From JANNRA01 sp031401035 (lineage in GTDB: Bacteria > Desulfobacterota > Binatia > HRBIN30 > CADEER01): a stretch of DNA of 52,137 nucleotides. Made by a program: the position numbers and the translations under genes. Below, one piece after another: positions 9,498-18,710 of this stretch. Location of the stretch: the NCBI GenBank assembly GCA_031401035.1, contig JANNRA010000205.1, positions 1-52,137 on the forward strand. The letters are read 5' to 3'. The notes beneath the pieces are model-generated. The model ran no database searches and was not told the origin of the DNA. It saw nothing but the letters and a program-made list of their open reading frames with translations. Each line of letters opens with the position of its first letter. The stretch's first letter is position 1.

Positions 9498-10949
9498 TCA
9501 GCGCCGCCGACCGCCGAACAGGGCGCCGAACACGCCGCGCACCAGGCTGCGACCGGCCTGCGTGCCCATGCTGCGGACGACGCTGGCGCCGATCGCGATC
9601 GCCGCCTTGGTGAGTTCATCCTGCGGCGTGCGGCCGCCGCGCGGCGGCGCCGCGGGCGGTGCGTCGGCGTCGGCGGTGCGTCCGCGCAGGCGCTCGAAGG
9701 CCGACTCGCGGTCGACCGTCTCCTCGTAGCGGCGGCGCAGCGGCGAGGCCTGCACGATCGCGGCACGCTCGTCGGCGTCGAGCGGCCGCAGGCGCGTCCG
9801 CGGCGGGTAGATGAAGGCGCGCTCGACCATCGTCGGCGTGCCCTTCTCGTCCAACACCGAGACCAGCGCCTCGCCGACGCCGAGTTCGGTGATCGCCGTC
9901 GCCACGTCGAGCGCCGGGTTGGCGCGGAAGGTCTGCGCCGCCGTCTTCACCGCCTTCTGGTCCTTCGGCGTGAAGGCGCGCAGGGCGTGCTGGACGCGGT
10001 TGCCGAGCTGGCCGAGCACCGCTTCCGGCACGTCGAGGGGGCTCTGGCTGCAGAAATAGACGCCGATGCCCTTCGAGCGCACCAGCCGCACGACGCGCTC
10101 GATCTGTTCGACCAGCGCCTTCGGCGTGTCGTCGAAGAGCAGGTGCGCCTCGTCGAAGAAGAACACCAGCTTCGGCTGGTCGGGGTCGCCGACCTCGGGC
10201 AGGCGCTCGAAGAGCTCGGCCAGCAGCCACAGCAGGAAGGTCGAGTACAGCGCCGGCGTCTGCATCAGCTGGTCGGCGGCCAGGACGTTGATCACCCCGT
10301 GCCCCTGCGCGTCGGTCTGCATCAGATCGTCGAGGTCGAGGACCGGTTCGCCGAAGAACTGCTCGCCGCCCTGCTGCTCGAGCGCCAGCAGGCCGCGCTG
10401 GATGGCGCCGATGCTGGCGGTCGAAACGTTGCCGTACGTGACCTTGATCTCGGCGGCGCGCTCGCCGACGTCCTGCAGCATGGCGCGCAGATCCTTGAGG
10501 TCGAGCAGCAGCAGGCCCTGGTCGTCGGCGACCTTGAACACCAGCGCCAGGACGCCGCCCTGGGTTTCATTGAGATTGAGCAGCCGGCTGAGCAGCAGCG
10601 GACCCATTTCCGAGACGGTGGCGCGGATGGGATGACCCTGCCGGCCGAAGAGATCCCAGAACACCACCGGGCAGGCGGCCGGTTCGAACGCGATGCCGAG
10701 CTGCGCGGCGCGCTCGGCGATCTTCGCGCTGTCGCCGCCCGGGCGGGCGAGGCCGGACAGGTCACCCTTGACGTCGGCCAGAAACACCGGCACGCCGATG
10801 CGACTGAACTGCTCGGCCAGGACGCGCAGGCTGATGGTCTTGCCGGTGCCGGTGGCGCCGGCGATGAGGCCATGCCGGTTGGCCATGCGCGGGATCAGTT
10901 CGATCACGTGCGCGCCCTTGGCGATCGGCAGTGCGGCGGGGGGGACCAT
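9498..10949 (-). CDS. HerA-like DUF853 ATPase
   Basis: A 483-residue P-loop ATPase of the HerA/VirB4-like group usually labelled DUF853. The Walker A motif GATGTGKT is at residues 31-38 and a Walker B-like KLVFFFDEAHLLF lies mid-protein. The N-terminus (MANRHGLIAGATGTGKT) and C-terminal Arg- and Pro-rich tail fit the family. Relatives are thought to act as DNA-translocating helicases, but the cellular role of this subgroup is unproven. A strong ribosome site (AAGGAG) precedes the ATG. The histidine kinase begins 4 bases after the stop, so the two probably share a transcript. Confidence 0.9.
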   Translation of the reverse strand: MVPPAALPIAKGAHVIELIPRMANRHGLIAGATGTGKTISLRVLAEQFSRIGVPVFLADVKGDLSGLARPGGDSAKIAERAAQLGIAFEPAACPVVFWDLFGRQGHPIRATVSEMGPLLLSRLLNLNETQGGVLALVFKVADDQGLLLLDLKDLRAMLQDVGERAAEIKVTYGNVSTASIGAIQRGLLALEQQGGEQFFGEPVLDLDDLMQTDAQGHGVINVLAADQLMQTPALYSTFLLWLLAELFERLPEVGDPDQPKLVFFFDEAHLLFDDTPKALVEQIERVVRLVRSKGIGVYFCSQSPLDVPEAVLGQLGNRVQHALRAFTPKDQKAVKTAAQTFRANPALDVATAITELGVGEALVSVLDEKGTPTMVERAFIYPPRTRLRPLDADERAAIVQASPLRRRYEETVDRESAFERLRGRTADADAPPAAPPRGGRTPQDELTKAAIAIGASVVRSMGTQAGRSLVRGVFGALFGGRRR

Positions 10950-11000
10950 CGGGACTCCTTGCGTCGTCGGGCCTTATCGGCGCGCCGCCCAGGGGGCAAG

Positions 11001-11033
11001 AGAAGCAGGGGGACGTGAGAAGCAGGGGGACGT
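11001..11033. repeat. Short tandem direct repeat, 17-bp period
   Basis: The 16-base sequence agaagcagggggacgt occurs at 11001-11016 and again at 11018-11033, one base apart. It lies in the 144-base spacer between two divergent genes, upstream of the DUF481 gene. It could be a regulator site or a small dispersed repeat; the sequence does not decide. Confidence 0.75.
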
Positions 11034-11093
11034 CGGGCCGGGTTGTCGAAGTGCGCGAGAATAGTGTTTACACCGTCGCCGGAGGTGAATGTG

Positions 11094-12212
11094 ATGACGA
11101 CCCGTGCATGGATAGCGGTCAGTTTGCTGGCGGTACTCGGCTGCGCGACGGGCGCGGCGGCCGACGAGGTGACCTCGAAGGGCACCGTGCTGAAGGGCAA
11201 GATCACCGGCTTCTCGAGCGCCGGGGTCACCCTCGAGCCCGAGTACGGCAAGGGCGCGCTGGCCATCAAGTGGGAGGACGTCGAGGATCTGAAGAGCGCC
11301 GGCGCCTTCCAGATCCTCTACGGCGACGACCTCGAGGCCGACACGGCGTTGCAGGGGTTCAGCGACGGCAAGCTGCTGGTCGGCGCCGACGCCGCCTCGG
11401 CCACCGCCATCGAGACGGCGACGATCCATTCGGCGCTGCCAATCGGTCCCGACGGGTTGTCCTGGCAGGACGAGGTGCGCAGTGCCTGGCGCTACTGGGA
11501 CGGCAGTTTCGACGTCGGCGTCAACGTCCAGCAGGCGACCATCGACACCACCGGGTTCCTGGTCGGCTTCGAGACGACGCGGAAGAAGGACCCGACGCGC
11601 CTGATCATGGGCGCCAACTACCGCTACTCGACGCAGAAGCAGAAGGGCGAGAGCAGCACGACGATCGAGGACCGCGCCTTCGGCCTGCTGCGCGGCGAGT
11701 ACGACATCACGCCGCGCCTGTACGGCTTCGCCTCGGTCGACGCGACCTACGACGCAATCCAGAAGTTGAGCATCCGTGCCATTCCCAAGGGCGGCCTCGG
11801 CTACACCGTCTGGGAGGAGAAACTCGACGAGGACAAGCGCAACTTCCTCGCCGCCGAGGCTGGCGGCGCCTGGGTGTATGAGAAGTTCTTCGAGAGCACC
11901 GGTCGCATCGTTAATACGGCGCCGCTGCGGCGCTGTTGTACCGACAACAACTACTTCGCCATCGCCTTCGGCGCCGCTGCCGGATACCACCTGCCGTTCG
12001 GGTCGCATATCGGCTGGCGGCTCGATTACCTCCCCGCCGTCGACGACTTTGCCAACGACTACCTGCTGCGCAACGCCCTCGATCTGACGGCGCCGCTGTA
12101 CGGCCCGGTCAGCGCCAAGTTCTCGTTGATCGACGAATACGACAGCACGCCGGCTGCCGGCACCGATAGCAACAGTTTATACTTGGCGTTCGGCCTCTCG
12201 GTCGGCTGGTAG
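11094..12212 (+). CDS. DUF481 outer-membrane beta-barrel protein
   Basis: A 372-residue exported protein. The ATG follows GGAGGTG at good spacing and begins a signal peptide (AWIAVSLLAVLGCATGAAA). Residues 25-115 form a small beta-rich domain (KGTVLKGKITGFSSAGVTLEP). The rest is alternating hydrophobic and aromatic strands typical of DUF481 barrels (FDVGVNVQQATIDTTGFLVG, LYGFASVDATYDAIQKL), ending in a terminal aromatic strand (LYLAFGLSVGW) as outer-membrane barrels do. It is the first gene of a tight run with the AsmA-like gene (19-base gap) and mscL, suggesting an envelope operon. Confidence 0.88.
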   Translation: MTTRAWIAVSLLAVLGCATGAAADEVTSKGTVLKGKITGFSSAGVTLEPEYGKGALAIKWEDVEDLKSAGAFQILYGDDLEADTALQGFSDGKLLVGADAASATAIETATIHSALPIGPDGLSWQDEVRSAWRYWDGSFDVGVNVQQATIDTTGFLVGFETTRKKDPTRLIMGANYRYSTQKQKGESSTTIEDRAFGLLRGEYDITPRLYGFASVDATYDAIQKLSIRAIPKGGLGYTVWEEKLDEDKRNFLAAEAGGAWVYEKFFESTGRIVNTAPLRRCCTDNNYFAIAFGAAAGYHLPFGSHIGWRLDYLPAVDDFANDYLLRNALDLTAPLYGPVSAKFSLIDEYDSTPAAGTDSNSLYLAFGLSVGW

Positions 12213-12231
12213 CCGCGACGCGGAGTAGGCG

Positions 12232-15200
12232 ATGGCGGCGGGTCCCTGGCGCGAGCGGGCGTACCGTTGGCGATGGTGGCTGGCCACCCTCGGCCTGCTG
12301 CTGGTCGTGCGCGCGGCGCTGCCCGAGGTGCTGCGCCGGGTGATCATCAGCCAGGCCTCCGAGGCGCTGCGCGCCAAGGTCGACGTCGGCGACGTCGATC
12401 TGCGCCTGTGGCGCGGCGGCGTCGCGCTCGAGGACGTCGCCGTGCGGCCGCTCGGCGCCCCGGACCGGCCGCCGCCACCGCCCGATGCCGATCCGAACGC
12501 CGTCCCGCCGGCCTTCGACGAGTACAGCCCGATCCTCGGCTTCAAGCGCTTCGCCGTCGAGGTGCGCTTCGTGCCGCTGTTCTCGAAGATCGTGCAGGTG
12601 CGCGGCATCGAACTCGACTCGCCGCGCGTGGCGCTCGACCGCCTCGCCTCCGGGGACATCAACGTCATGGCACTGGTGCCGAAGCAGGAGGTGACGGTCG
12701 AAACCGGCGCGACGCCGGGCGCGGCGGAGACGGCGCCGGCGACGCCCACCGCCGGCGGTGACAGCAGCGGCGACGCCGCGGCGGACAGCGGTTGGAACGT
12801 CGGGCTCGACCAGTTCATCCTCAGTGACGGCCGCATCCGCTTCCGCGACCTCGCTCTCGAGGGCAGCGAGCCGGTCGAGCTCGGCATCGATCGCATCGCC
12901 GTCGAGGAGATCGGCCTCTCGCCGGCGGTGTACGGCAGGCCGGGCCACATCAAGCTCAAACTGGGTATCGACGAGGGCAGCGTCGACATCGACGCGCGCC
13001 TGACCCTCGACGGCGCCAAGGTGAAGGTGACCACCGAGGTCACCGCCAACCGCCTGCCGCTGCGCCGCGCCCGCCTGTACGTGCCGACGGTCGGCTGGAG
13101 CGATCTGCGCGGCGAGCTCGACCTCGGCCTGACCTACGAACTGGAGGAGGCGAAGACCAACGCCCTGTCCGGCACGCTGGCGTTGCGCGACGTGTCGGTG
13201 GCCGTGCCCGGTCTCGAGGACGTCGCCATCGGCTGGAAGAGTCTGGCGGTGACCCTCGAGCGCATCGACCTGCTCGCGCAGCGTGCCGCGGTGCAGGAGG
13301 TGGCGCTCGACGGCGCAATCGTGACCATCCGGCTGCACGAAGGAGAGCTGTTGCCGGTGCTGGCGCGACCGGGCCAGGCCCCTGCGCAGGGAGTGCCCGC
13401 AAGTGGGGTTCCCTCGCCCGCATCTGGGGTCCCCTCTCCCGCATCACTTGCGGGAGAGGGAGCACCCGCAGGCAGTGCCGGAGAAGAGACACCGTCGCCC
13501 GCGCCTGACGCGGCAGCGGGGAGTCCCGCCGGTGACGCGGGTGAAGAGACGCCGCCGCGCGCCGCCGATGCGGCCGACGAGCCGCCTGCGCCACCGTGGC
13601 GCTGGCAGGTGGCGAGCATCAAGCTGACCAATTCGAAGGTGCACGTGCTGAGCGAGCAGGCGCCGGTGGACGTCGGCGTCGAGCTGGCGGTGGCCAACCT
13701 CAGCGGCGAGCGGGACGCGATCGCGCACGTGACGCTCGGCCTGGCTCTGCAGCCGGGCACGCTGGCGCTCGACGGCGACCTGCGCCTCGCGGCGGTGCCG
13801 GCCTTCGGCGGGACGCTGAAGATCGCCGACCTGGCGCTGCCGCCGCTGCTCGCGGTCAGCGGCGCCGCGCCGGCGGAGGTGCTGCCATCCGCCATCCTGC
13901 GCTCCGATCTCGCCATCGCCGCCGGGCTGGCGGCGCCGGGCGGCGGCGAGGCGCCGGCCGATCGGCTGCGCGTCAGCGGCACGCTCGGCGTCGGCGCCCT
14001 GCGCGTCGCGCCACCGGAGAGCGACGGGCTGACCGTCGAGCTGCAGGATCTCGACCTGCGCCTCGACCAGCTGGCTGTGCCGGGCGTCATCCCGCCCGGC
14101 CAGAAGGCGGCGGCCGGCGACGCCATCGACCTCGGCCTCGGCCTGACGCTGCGCGAGGTGAAGATCGCGCGCGCCGGAGCGCAGCCACTCGCCGTCGCCG
14201 TGCAGCAGCTCGAGCTGACCATTCCGCAACTGACCGTCCCGGCGATGCTGGCGGCGCTGGCGCCGGCCGACGGCGTGCCGATCGTCACTGGCGGCCTCGG
14301 CCTCGCCCTCACCGCCCCGCGCGTCGCCCTCGGCGCCGACGACCTGACCGTTGCGGCGAGCCGCATCGCCCTCACGGCCACCGACGTCGCCCTCCCGGTG
14401 GCGCCGCCGGCCGCAGTCGATGCCGCCGCGCCTGCCGCGGTCGATGCGGCCGCGCCGGCGGCGCTGCCGATCGTCGGCGCGCCGCCCGCCAGGCTGGCGC
14501 TGCAGGTCGATCTCGCCGATCTCAAGCTGGCGGCGATGCAGGGCAAGGAGCTGAACGTCACCGTGCCGGCCGCCGCGCTCACCTTGAAGGACGTCGTCGT
14601 CCCCGGCTTCGTCGCCGGGGCGCCGCCGGCACCGGGGCTCGAGCCGCTGCAGGCTGCCGCGCTGCTGACCCTGACCCAGCCGCGCGTCGCGCGCGGCGAC
14701 GGCAAGGACTTCGCCGTCAGCGCCAAGTCGATCTCCATCCCGCTCACCGCGCTCGCCATGCCCGGCGTCCCCGGCGGTCTGCCGCCCGGCGCCGCGCCGC
14801 CGCCGCTGCGCGCGACCCTGGGCGAGATCCGCTTCGAGGCGCCCGCCATCCGCGTCACGCGCACCAAGGACGGCATCATCCTTCCTGCCGCCGGCTCGCC
14901 CGCCGCCGGCCCGCCGCCGCTCGCCGGCGCGCCGTCCGCCGCGCCGGCGCCAGCCCCGTCGCCGACCGCCGCGGCGGCGCCAGGGACCGCGCCGGCCACA
15001 CAGCCGCTCGAGCTGAAGATCGCCGCGCTGCGCGTCCTGCGCGGCGGCGTCGAGTTCGTCGACCGCGCCGTGCAGCCGACCTGCTCGACCCGCTTCGCGC
15101 CGATCGAGATCGAGGCCCGCAACGTCAAGCTGCCGGGGCCGTTCGTGAAGCCGCTCAAGGTCGACATCACCAGCGTCGCGCAGGGGCAGATCACCGTGCG

Positions 15201-16188
15201 CGGCGAGCTGTCGCCCGACGCCAGCACGCTCGAGCTCAAGGTCGACCAACTGGCCCTGGCGCCGTTCAATCCCTACGCCACGACCTACTCGTCCTACAGC
15301 ATCGCCGACGGCGCGCTCAGCATCACCACCAAGGCGACGGCGCAGGGTGGCAAGTTCGACGTGAAGAACGACATCACGCTGCACCAGTTCGACCTCGCCG
15401 GCGCCGAGGGTGACTCGCTCTTCGAGCAGCAGTTCGGCCTCTCACTGAGCATGGCGCTGGCGCTGCTGCGCGACCTCGACGGCAACATCGACATCGGCGT
15501 GCCGCTCGGCGTCGACCGCGAGGGCAACGCGCAGATCGACGTCATGGCGGTGGTGCGCAGCGCCCTCGCACAGGCGATCACCGGCGCCGTCACCTCGCCG
15601 CTGAAGATGCTCGGCGCCGTCGCTGGCGGCAAGGGCGCGCCGATCGCGCCGGCGCCGATCGCCTTCCGCCTCGGTCGCGCCCTGCCGACCGGCCCGGGCA
15701 GCGAGGCGGCGGACCGCCTCGCTGCCTTCCTCGCCAGCCGGCCCGCCATGGGCGTGCAACTGATTGCCGCGGCGACGGCCGACGACGCGCGCTGGCTGCA
15801 CGAGCAGGGGCTACTGGCGAGTTGGGAGGACGAAGGCTTCTTCGCCCGCTCGGTCGGCTTCGTCGTCGCCGGCGGCCCGCGCCAGCGCGTGCGCGCCTAT
15901 CTCGAGGGGCGCGCCGCCGACGAGAAGCCGGAGCTGTCCGTCGAGGATGCGGCGACGCTCGACCAGTGGCTGGCGGAGCGCCCGGCGCCCAGCGCGGCGG
16001 AGCTGCAGGCGCTCACCGACGCGCGGCTGGGCGCCGTCGAAGCGGCGCTGACCGGGAAGGACATCGCCGCCACCCGCATCGCGCGCGGCGCGCCGCCGGA
16101 GGAGCCGCCCGGCGGTGCGCCGACGGTCACCCTCAGATTACAGCCGGCCGGCCGCGCCACGGCGCCACCGCCGGCCCCACAACCCTGA
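12232..16188 (+). CDS. AsmA-like DUF748 envelope protein
   Basis: A 1318-residue protein with one N-terminal membrane anchor (residues 13-32, WWLATLGLLLVVRAALPEVL) and a long periplasmic body of beta repeats. Motifs such as LRLWRGGVALEDVAVRPLG and VELGIDRIAVEEIGL fit the DUF748/AsmA-like family, whose relatives bridge the periplasm and help carry phospholipids to the outer membrane. Two Ala/Pro-rich low-complexity insertions occur, around 385-460 and 895-925. The first coincides with a palindromic repeat in the DNA. The C-terminal part around 1085-1105 (NIDIGVPLGVDREGN) is the usual DUF748 end region. It lies 19 bases after the DUF481 gene and 18 before mscL. Confidence 0.88.
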   Translation: MAAGPWRERAYRWRWWLATLGLLLVVRAALPEVLRRVIISQASEALRAKVDVGDVDLRLWRGGVALEDVAVRPLGAPDRPPPPPDADPNAVPPAFDEYSPILGFKRFAVEVRFVPLFSKIVQVRGIELDSPRVALDRLASGDINVMALVPKQEVTVETGATPGAAETAPATPTAGGDSSGDAAADSGWNVGLDQFILSDGRIRFRDLALEGSEPVELGIDRIAVEEIGLSPAVYGRPGHIKLKLGIDEGSVDIDARLTLDGAKVKVTTEVTANRLPLRRARLYVPTVGWSDLRGELDLGLTYELEEAKTNALSGTLALRDVSVAVPGLEDVAIGWKSLAVTLERIDLLAQRAAVQEVALDGAIVTIRLHEGELLPVLARPGQAPAQGVPASGVPSPASGVPSPASLAGEGAPAGSAGEETPSPAPDAAAGSPAGDAGEETPPRAADAADEPPAPPWRWQVASIKLTNSKVHVLSEQAPVDVGVELAVANLSGERDAIAHVTLGLALQPGTLALDGDLRLAAVPAFGGTLKIADLALPPLLAVSGAAPAEVLPSAILRSDLAIAAGLAAPGGGEAPADRLRVSGTLGVGALRVAPPESDGLTVELQDLDLRLDQLAVPGVIPPGQKAAAGDAIDLGLGLTLREVKIARAGAQPLAVAVQQLELTIPQLTVPAMLAALAPADGVPIVTGGLGLALTAPRVALGADDLTVAASRIALTATDVALPVAPPAAVDAAAPAAVDAAAPAALPIVGAPPARLALQVDLADLKLAAMQGKELNVTVPAAALTLKDVVVPGFVAGAPPAPGLEPLQAAALLTLTQPRVARGDGKDFAVSAKSISIPLTALAMPGVPGGLPPGAAPPPLRATLGEIRFEAPAIRVTRTKDGIILPAAGSPAAGPPPLAGAPSAAPAPAPSPTAAAAPGTAPATQPLELKIAALRVLRGGVEFVDRAVQPTCSTRFAPIEIEARNVKLPGPFVKPLKVDITSVAQGQITVRGELSPDASTLELKVDQLALAPFNPYATTYSSYSIADGALSITTKATAQGGKFDVKNDITLHQFDLAGAEGDSLFEQQFGLSLSMALALLRDLDGNIDIGVPLGVDREGNAQIDVMAVVRSALAQAITGAVTSPLKMLGAVAGGKGAPIAPAPIAFRLGRALPTGPGSEAADRLAAFLASRPAMGVQLIAAATADDARWLHEQGLLASWEDEGFFARSVGFVVAGGPRQRVRAYLEGRAADEKPELSVEDAATLDQWLAERPAPSAAELQALTDARLGAVEAALTGKDIAATRIARGAPPEEPPGGAPTVTLRLQPAGRATAPPPAPQP
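13432..13460. repeat. Palindromic element inside the AsmA-like gene
   Basis: Arms 13432-13443 and 13449-13460 are perfect 12-base reverse complements with a 5-base loop. The surrounding 150 bases contain related fragments (gcccgcaagtggggt, gcccgcatctggggt, cacccgcaggcagt) and encode a Pro/Ala/Gly/Ser-rich stretch with no counterpart in the rest of the protein. This looks like a dispersed palindromic repeat inserted in frame into a tolerant linker. Confidence 0.7.
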
Positions 16189-16206
16189 TCGCAGAAGGAG
16201 AAAGCA

Positions 16207-16617
16207 ATGCTCAAAGAGTTCAAAGAGTTCGCCATGAAGGGCAACGTCCTCGACATGGCCATCGGCATCATCATCGGCGCCGCCTTCGGCAAGATCGTCA
16301 GCTCGTTCGTCGCCGACGTGATGATGCCGCCGCTCAGCATGCTGATGGGCCAGGTCGACTTCACCAACTGGTTCGTCGCGCTCTCCGGCGGCGACTACGC
16401 GACGCTGGCGGCTGCCCAGGCGGCCGGCGCGGTGACGCTCAACTACGGCGCCTTCCTCAACACGGTGATCAACTTCCTCATCGTCGCCTTCGCCGTCTTC
16501 ATGCTGGTCAAGCAGGTGAACCGGCTGAAGAAGGAAGAGCCGGCGGCGCCGGCCGAGACGCCGGTGCAGGAGAAGCTGCTGGGCGAGATCCGCGACCTGC
16601 TGGCGAAGCGCGTCTGA
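16207..16617 (+). CDS. mscL: Large-conductance mechanosensitive channel
   Basis: MscL is a homopentameric inner-membrane valve that opens under membrane tension during osmotic downshock. This 136-residue protein has the full family layout: an N-terminal amphipathic helix (LKEFKEFAMKGNVLDMAI), TM1 with the constriction segment (GIIIGAAFGKIVSSFVADVMMPP), a periplasmic loop, TM2 (FLIVAFAVFMLVKQVN) and a charged C-terminal bundle. The length is normal. The ATG follows GAAGGAG. It sits 18 bases after the AsmA-like gene, so it probably shares that transcript. Confidence 0.97.
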   Translation: MLKEFKEFAMKGNVLDMAIGIIIGAAFGKIVSSFVADVMMPPLSMLMGQVDFTNWFVALSGGDYATLAAAQAAGAVTLNYGAFLNTVINFLIVAFAVFMLVKQVNRLKKEEPAAPAETPVQEKLLGEIRDLLAKRV

Positions 16618-16633
16618 CGCGTCGGGGCGGCGA

Positions 16634-16936
16634 TCAGTAGGCGACGTGCGCCTCGAGTGTGCCGTGCTCGGTGCGCACGACGACCAGCCGCGACATGCAC
16701 GGCATGCAGTAGACGCGGTCGCCCGGTCGCAGCTCGCGGCTCGAGCGGATGACGACCTTGCAGACCGGGCAGATGACCTCGTTCGGCGCCAGGGCGTCGC
16801 CGCCGCCGCGCCACTTGCGGTAGAACTTGCGGTACTTCTTCGGCACCTCGTCGAAGCCGGTGTCCTCCAGGAGGTAGCGCTGGCGCGGCTTCTCGGCCTC
16901 GGCAGCCTCGACGCCCTGCTGCAGCGGATCGCTCAT
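16634..16936 (-). CDS. Small zinc-ribbon-like protein of unknown function
   Basis: A 100-residue acidic/basic protein whose C-terminal half has two cysteine pairs, CPVC and CMPC, about 26 residues apart, as expected for a zinc ribbon. The N-terminal half (EVPKKYRKFYRKWRGGGD) is strongly basic. No named family is recognised. Its start overlaps the stop of the upstream diiron-protein gene (ATGA), so it is probably co-translated with the two ferritin-like genes and may serve the same process, for example as an accessory or electron-transfer partner. Rubredoxin is an alternative for the four-cysteine pattern, but the spacing and the lack of its usual aromatic core argue against it. Confidence 0.7.
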   Translation of the reverse strand: MSDPLQQGVEAAEAEKPRQRYLLEDTGFDEVPKKYRKFYRKWRGGGDALAPNEVICPVCKVVIRSSRELRPGDRVYCMPCMSRLVVVRTEHGTLEAHVAY

Positions 16937-17721
16937 GGCGCGAAGCCCAGGCGCTCGACCGATTCCAGGTAGGCGCGGCTGAGCCGATGCCGCTCGTCCT
17001 GTGGCGTGGCGATCGACTGCATCGTCTCCTCGAGGGCGTCGAGCACCAGGTGGTCGAGCTCCGACTTCACCCGGCCCAGGCGGGCGCGGATATGCGGCGC
17101 CGTCGCCAGGCGCCGCCCGAGCTCGTTCTCGCCGAAGCCGATGTGGCGCCGCTCGTCCTTGATGATCCCCTGCAGGACCTCGCGCGTGATCGGATCGGCG
17201 GTCTGCGCATGGCTGTGGAAGACGGCGAACTCGAGCGCCTCGAGGATGACGTTCTGGGCGAAGATCGCCGCCTCCCAGTCGCGGCTCGCCACCAGCTCGA
17301 TGAGGCGCTGGCGGAAGAGCAGGATGCTGCGGCTGGCGCGGCGCTCGACCTCCGCCTCCGGCTGCGCCACGCCGAGGTCGCGCAGCCGGTGCAGGAGCAC
17401 TTCCAGATGCCGGCCCTCGTCCGCCACCTGCGTCGACAGGAAGACCTTCGCCAGATGCGTCGGGGCGATGGCGATGAGGCCGCTGGCCCCCTCGAGGGCG
17501 GCCGTCTCGCCGACGCAGTAGTTGCACAGCACGGTGATCAGGCGATCGCGTTCGATCTCCGTCAACGACGCCTCGACGGCGTCGGGCTGGTGCCCCCAGG
17601 TGAGGCCCGTCAGGTAGCCCTCGACCGCCTGAAACCAGAACTCGAACGAGTGCACCTCGGCCAGGAACTCCTCCGGCTCGAGGTCGTGGATGTCGAACGG
17701 GGCGGCGGGACGGACCGACAT
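16933..17721 (-). CDS. Ferritin-like diiron protein, paralogue B
   Basis: A 262-residue four-helix-bundle protein with a complete di-iron carboxylate set in the ribonucleotide reductase R2-like order: E72, E102-x2-H105, E161 or E164, and E190-x2-H193. The last pair lies in KDERRHIGFGENEL. It is too short for a true R2 subunit and lacks an obvious radical tyrosine context, so an oxygenase, desaturase-like or peroxide-handling role is more likely. It is similar along its length to the next gene upstream, with the same HIGFGEN/HVGFGEN motif. The ATG at 17721 is preferred to an in-frame GTG 12 bases earlier because GAGG precedes it. It overlaps the zinc-ribbon gene. Confidence 0.82.
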   Translation of the reverse strand: MSVRPAAPFDIHDLEPEEFLAEVHSFEFWFQAVEGYLTGLTWGHQPDAVEASLTEIERDRLITVLCNYCVGETAALEGASGLIAIAPTHLAKVFLSTQVADEGRHLEVLLHRLRDLGVAQPEAEVERRASRSILLFRQRLIELVASRDWEAAIFAQNVILEALEFAVFHSHAQTADPITREVLQGIIKDERRHIGFGENELGRRLATAPHIRARLGRVKSELDHLVLDALEETMQSIATPQDERHRLSRAYLESVERLGFAP

Positions 17722-17729
17722 CGGTGGCC

Positions 17730-18614
17730 TCACTGACGCACGGGCGTCTGGTACTCGAGGCCGATGCGGCCGAGGCGCGTCTTGAATTCCTTCAGCACGG
17801 TGTCGGCGAGCACCGCTTCCATCGCCGCGGGCTGCATGTCGCTCAGGTCGACGCCCTGCCAGCGCGCCTGGTGGTGCGCACCGCCCATCTCGCGTTCGAG
17901 GCGGCGGAACTCGTCCGGCGCCGCGTTGTTGCGGAAGGCGTCGGCGAAGGTGGCCAGCATCCAGTACGACATCTCCTTCTGCATGCGCTCGATCTCGGCC
18001 TTCTTCTCCGGCTGCGCCTTGAGCAGCGAGCCGATGCGATTCTCACCGAAGCCGACGTGGCGGCGCTCATCGGCGATGGTGCCGTTCAGGGTGTGCGCGA
18101 ACTTCGGGTTCACGCCTTCATTCATCGCCAGCATCATCTCGAAGACGCTGAAGGCCATGCCCTCGAGGACGATGTTCTGGCCCACCACGCCGGCAATGAA
18201 GTCCTTGCGGTCCACCTTCTCGAGCAGCACCTCGGCGAACTTGACCAGATTGGGGTTGGCGTACTGCGTGATCGTCGACTCGAGGTCTTCCTGCTTGACG
18301 CCGAGGTCGTAGAGGCGCTCGGTGAACACCTCGACGTGGCGTGCCTCGTCGAGCGTCTGGGTGGCGAGGAAGCGCTTCGACGCCTCGTCCGGCGCGGCGT
18401 TGATCAGGCCCGACGACGCCGCCAGCGCGCAGCGCTCGCCGACCACCAACTGCACCGTGGCCTTGATGGTCTCGGTGTGCAGCAGATCGTTGGTGAGCAG
18501 CATCTCGGGCTCATGCTCGCCCGGCTTGTGCCCGAACTCGGTGCCCTCGAGGTAGCCCTGCGGGCACGACTCCAACCAGTTCTGGATCGAATATGCCGAG
18601 AGAAAATCTGCCAT
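17730..18614 (-). CDS. Ferritin-like diiron protein, paralogue A
   Basis: A 294-residue diiron protein, first of the leftward cluster. Ligand candidates are E60, E90-x2-H93 (LDEARHVEVF), E150 and E182-x2-H185 (ADERRHVGFGEN), the R2-like pattern. The start at 18614 is backed by a strong AAGGAGG. It is paralogous to the following gene, 8 bases downstream, which suggests either a heterodimer or two related enzymes. Family members are annotated variously as ferritin-like or R2-like oxidases; the reaction is not known to me. The Crp/Fnr-type regulator gene lies 96 bases upstream in the same direction, so oxygen or redox control is plausible but unproven. Confidence 0.85.
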   Translation of the reverse strand: MADFLSAYSIQNWLESCPQGYLEGTEFGHKPGEHEPEMLLTNDLLHTETIKATVQLVVGERCALAASSGLINAAPDEASKRFLATQTLDEARHVEVFTERLYDLGVKQEDLESTITQYANPNLVKFAEVLLEKVDRKDFIAGVVGQNIVLEGMAFSVFEMMLAMNEGVNPKFAHTLNGTIADERRHVGFGENRIGSLLKAQPEKKAEIERMQKEMSYWMLATFADAFRNNAAPDEFRRLEREMGGAHHQARWQGVDLSDMQPAAMEAVLADTVLKEFKTRLGRIGLEYQTPVRQ

Positions 18615-18710
18615 GCGGCCTCCTTGTCGAGTGAGTGAATGGAGGTTCAGTAGCGATGCGTGGGGCTGCGAAACCATGACATCGGTCAGGCTTGGCGATG
18701 ATCGATGCCG

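Noticed and set aside
6956..9613. 885-codon forward open frame
   Set aside because: It is antisense to the histidine kinase gene and has no recognised domain; the kinase motifs on the other strand are clear.
13134..15269. Long Ser/Ala-rich minus frames over the AsmA-like gene
   Set aside because: They mirror the beta-repeat coding sequence and lack ribosome sites and conserved motifs.
18615..18710. Possible FNR box upstream of the diiron pair (ttggcgatgatcga)
   Set aside because: Only part of the TTGAT-N4-ATCAA consensus is matched, too weak to call a site.
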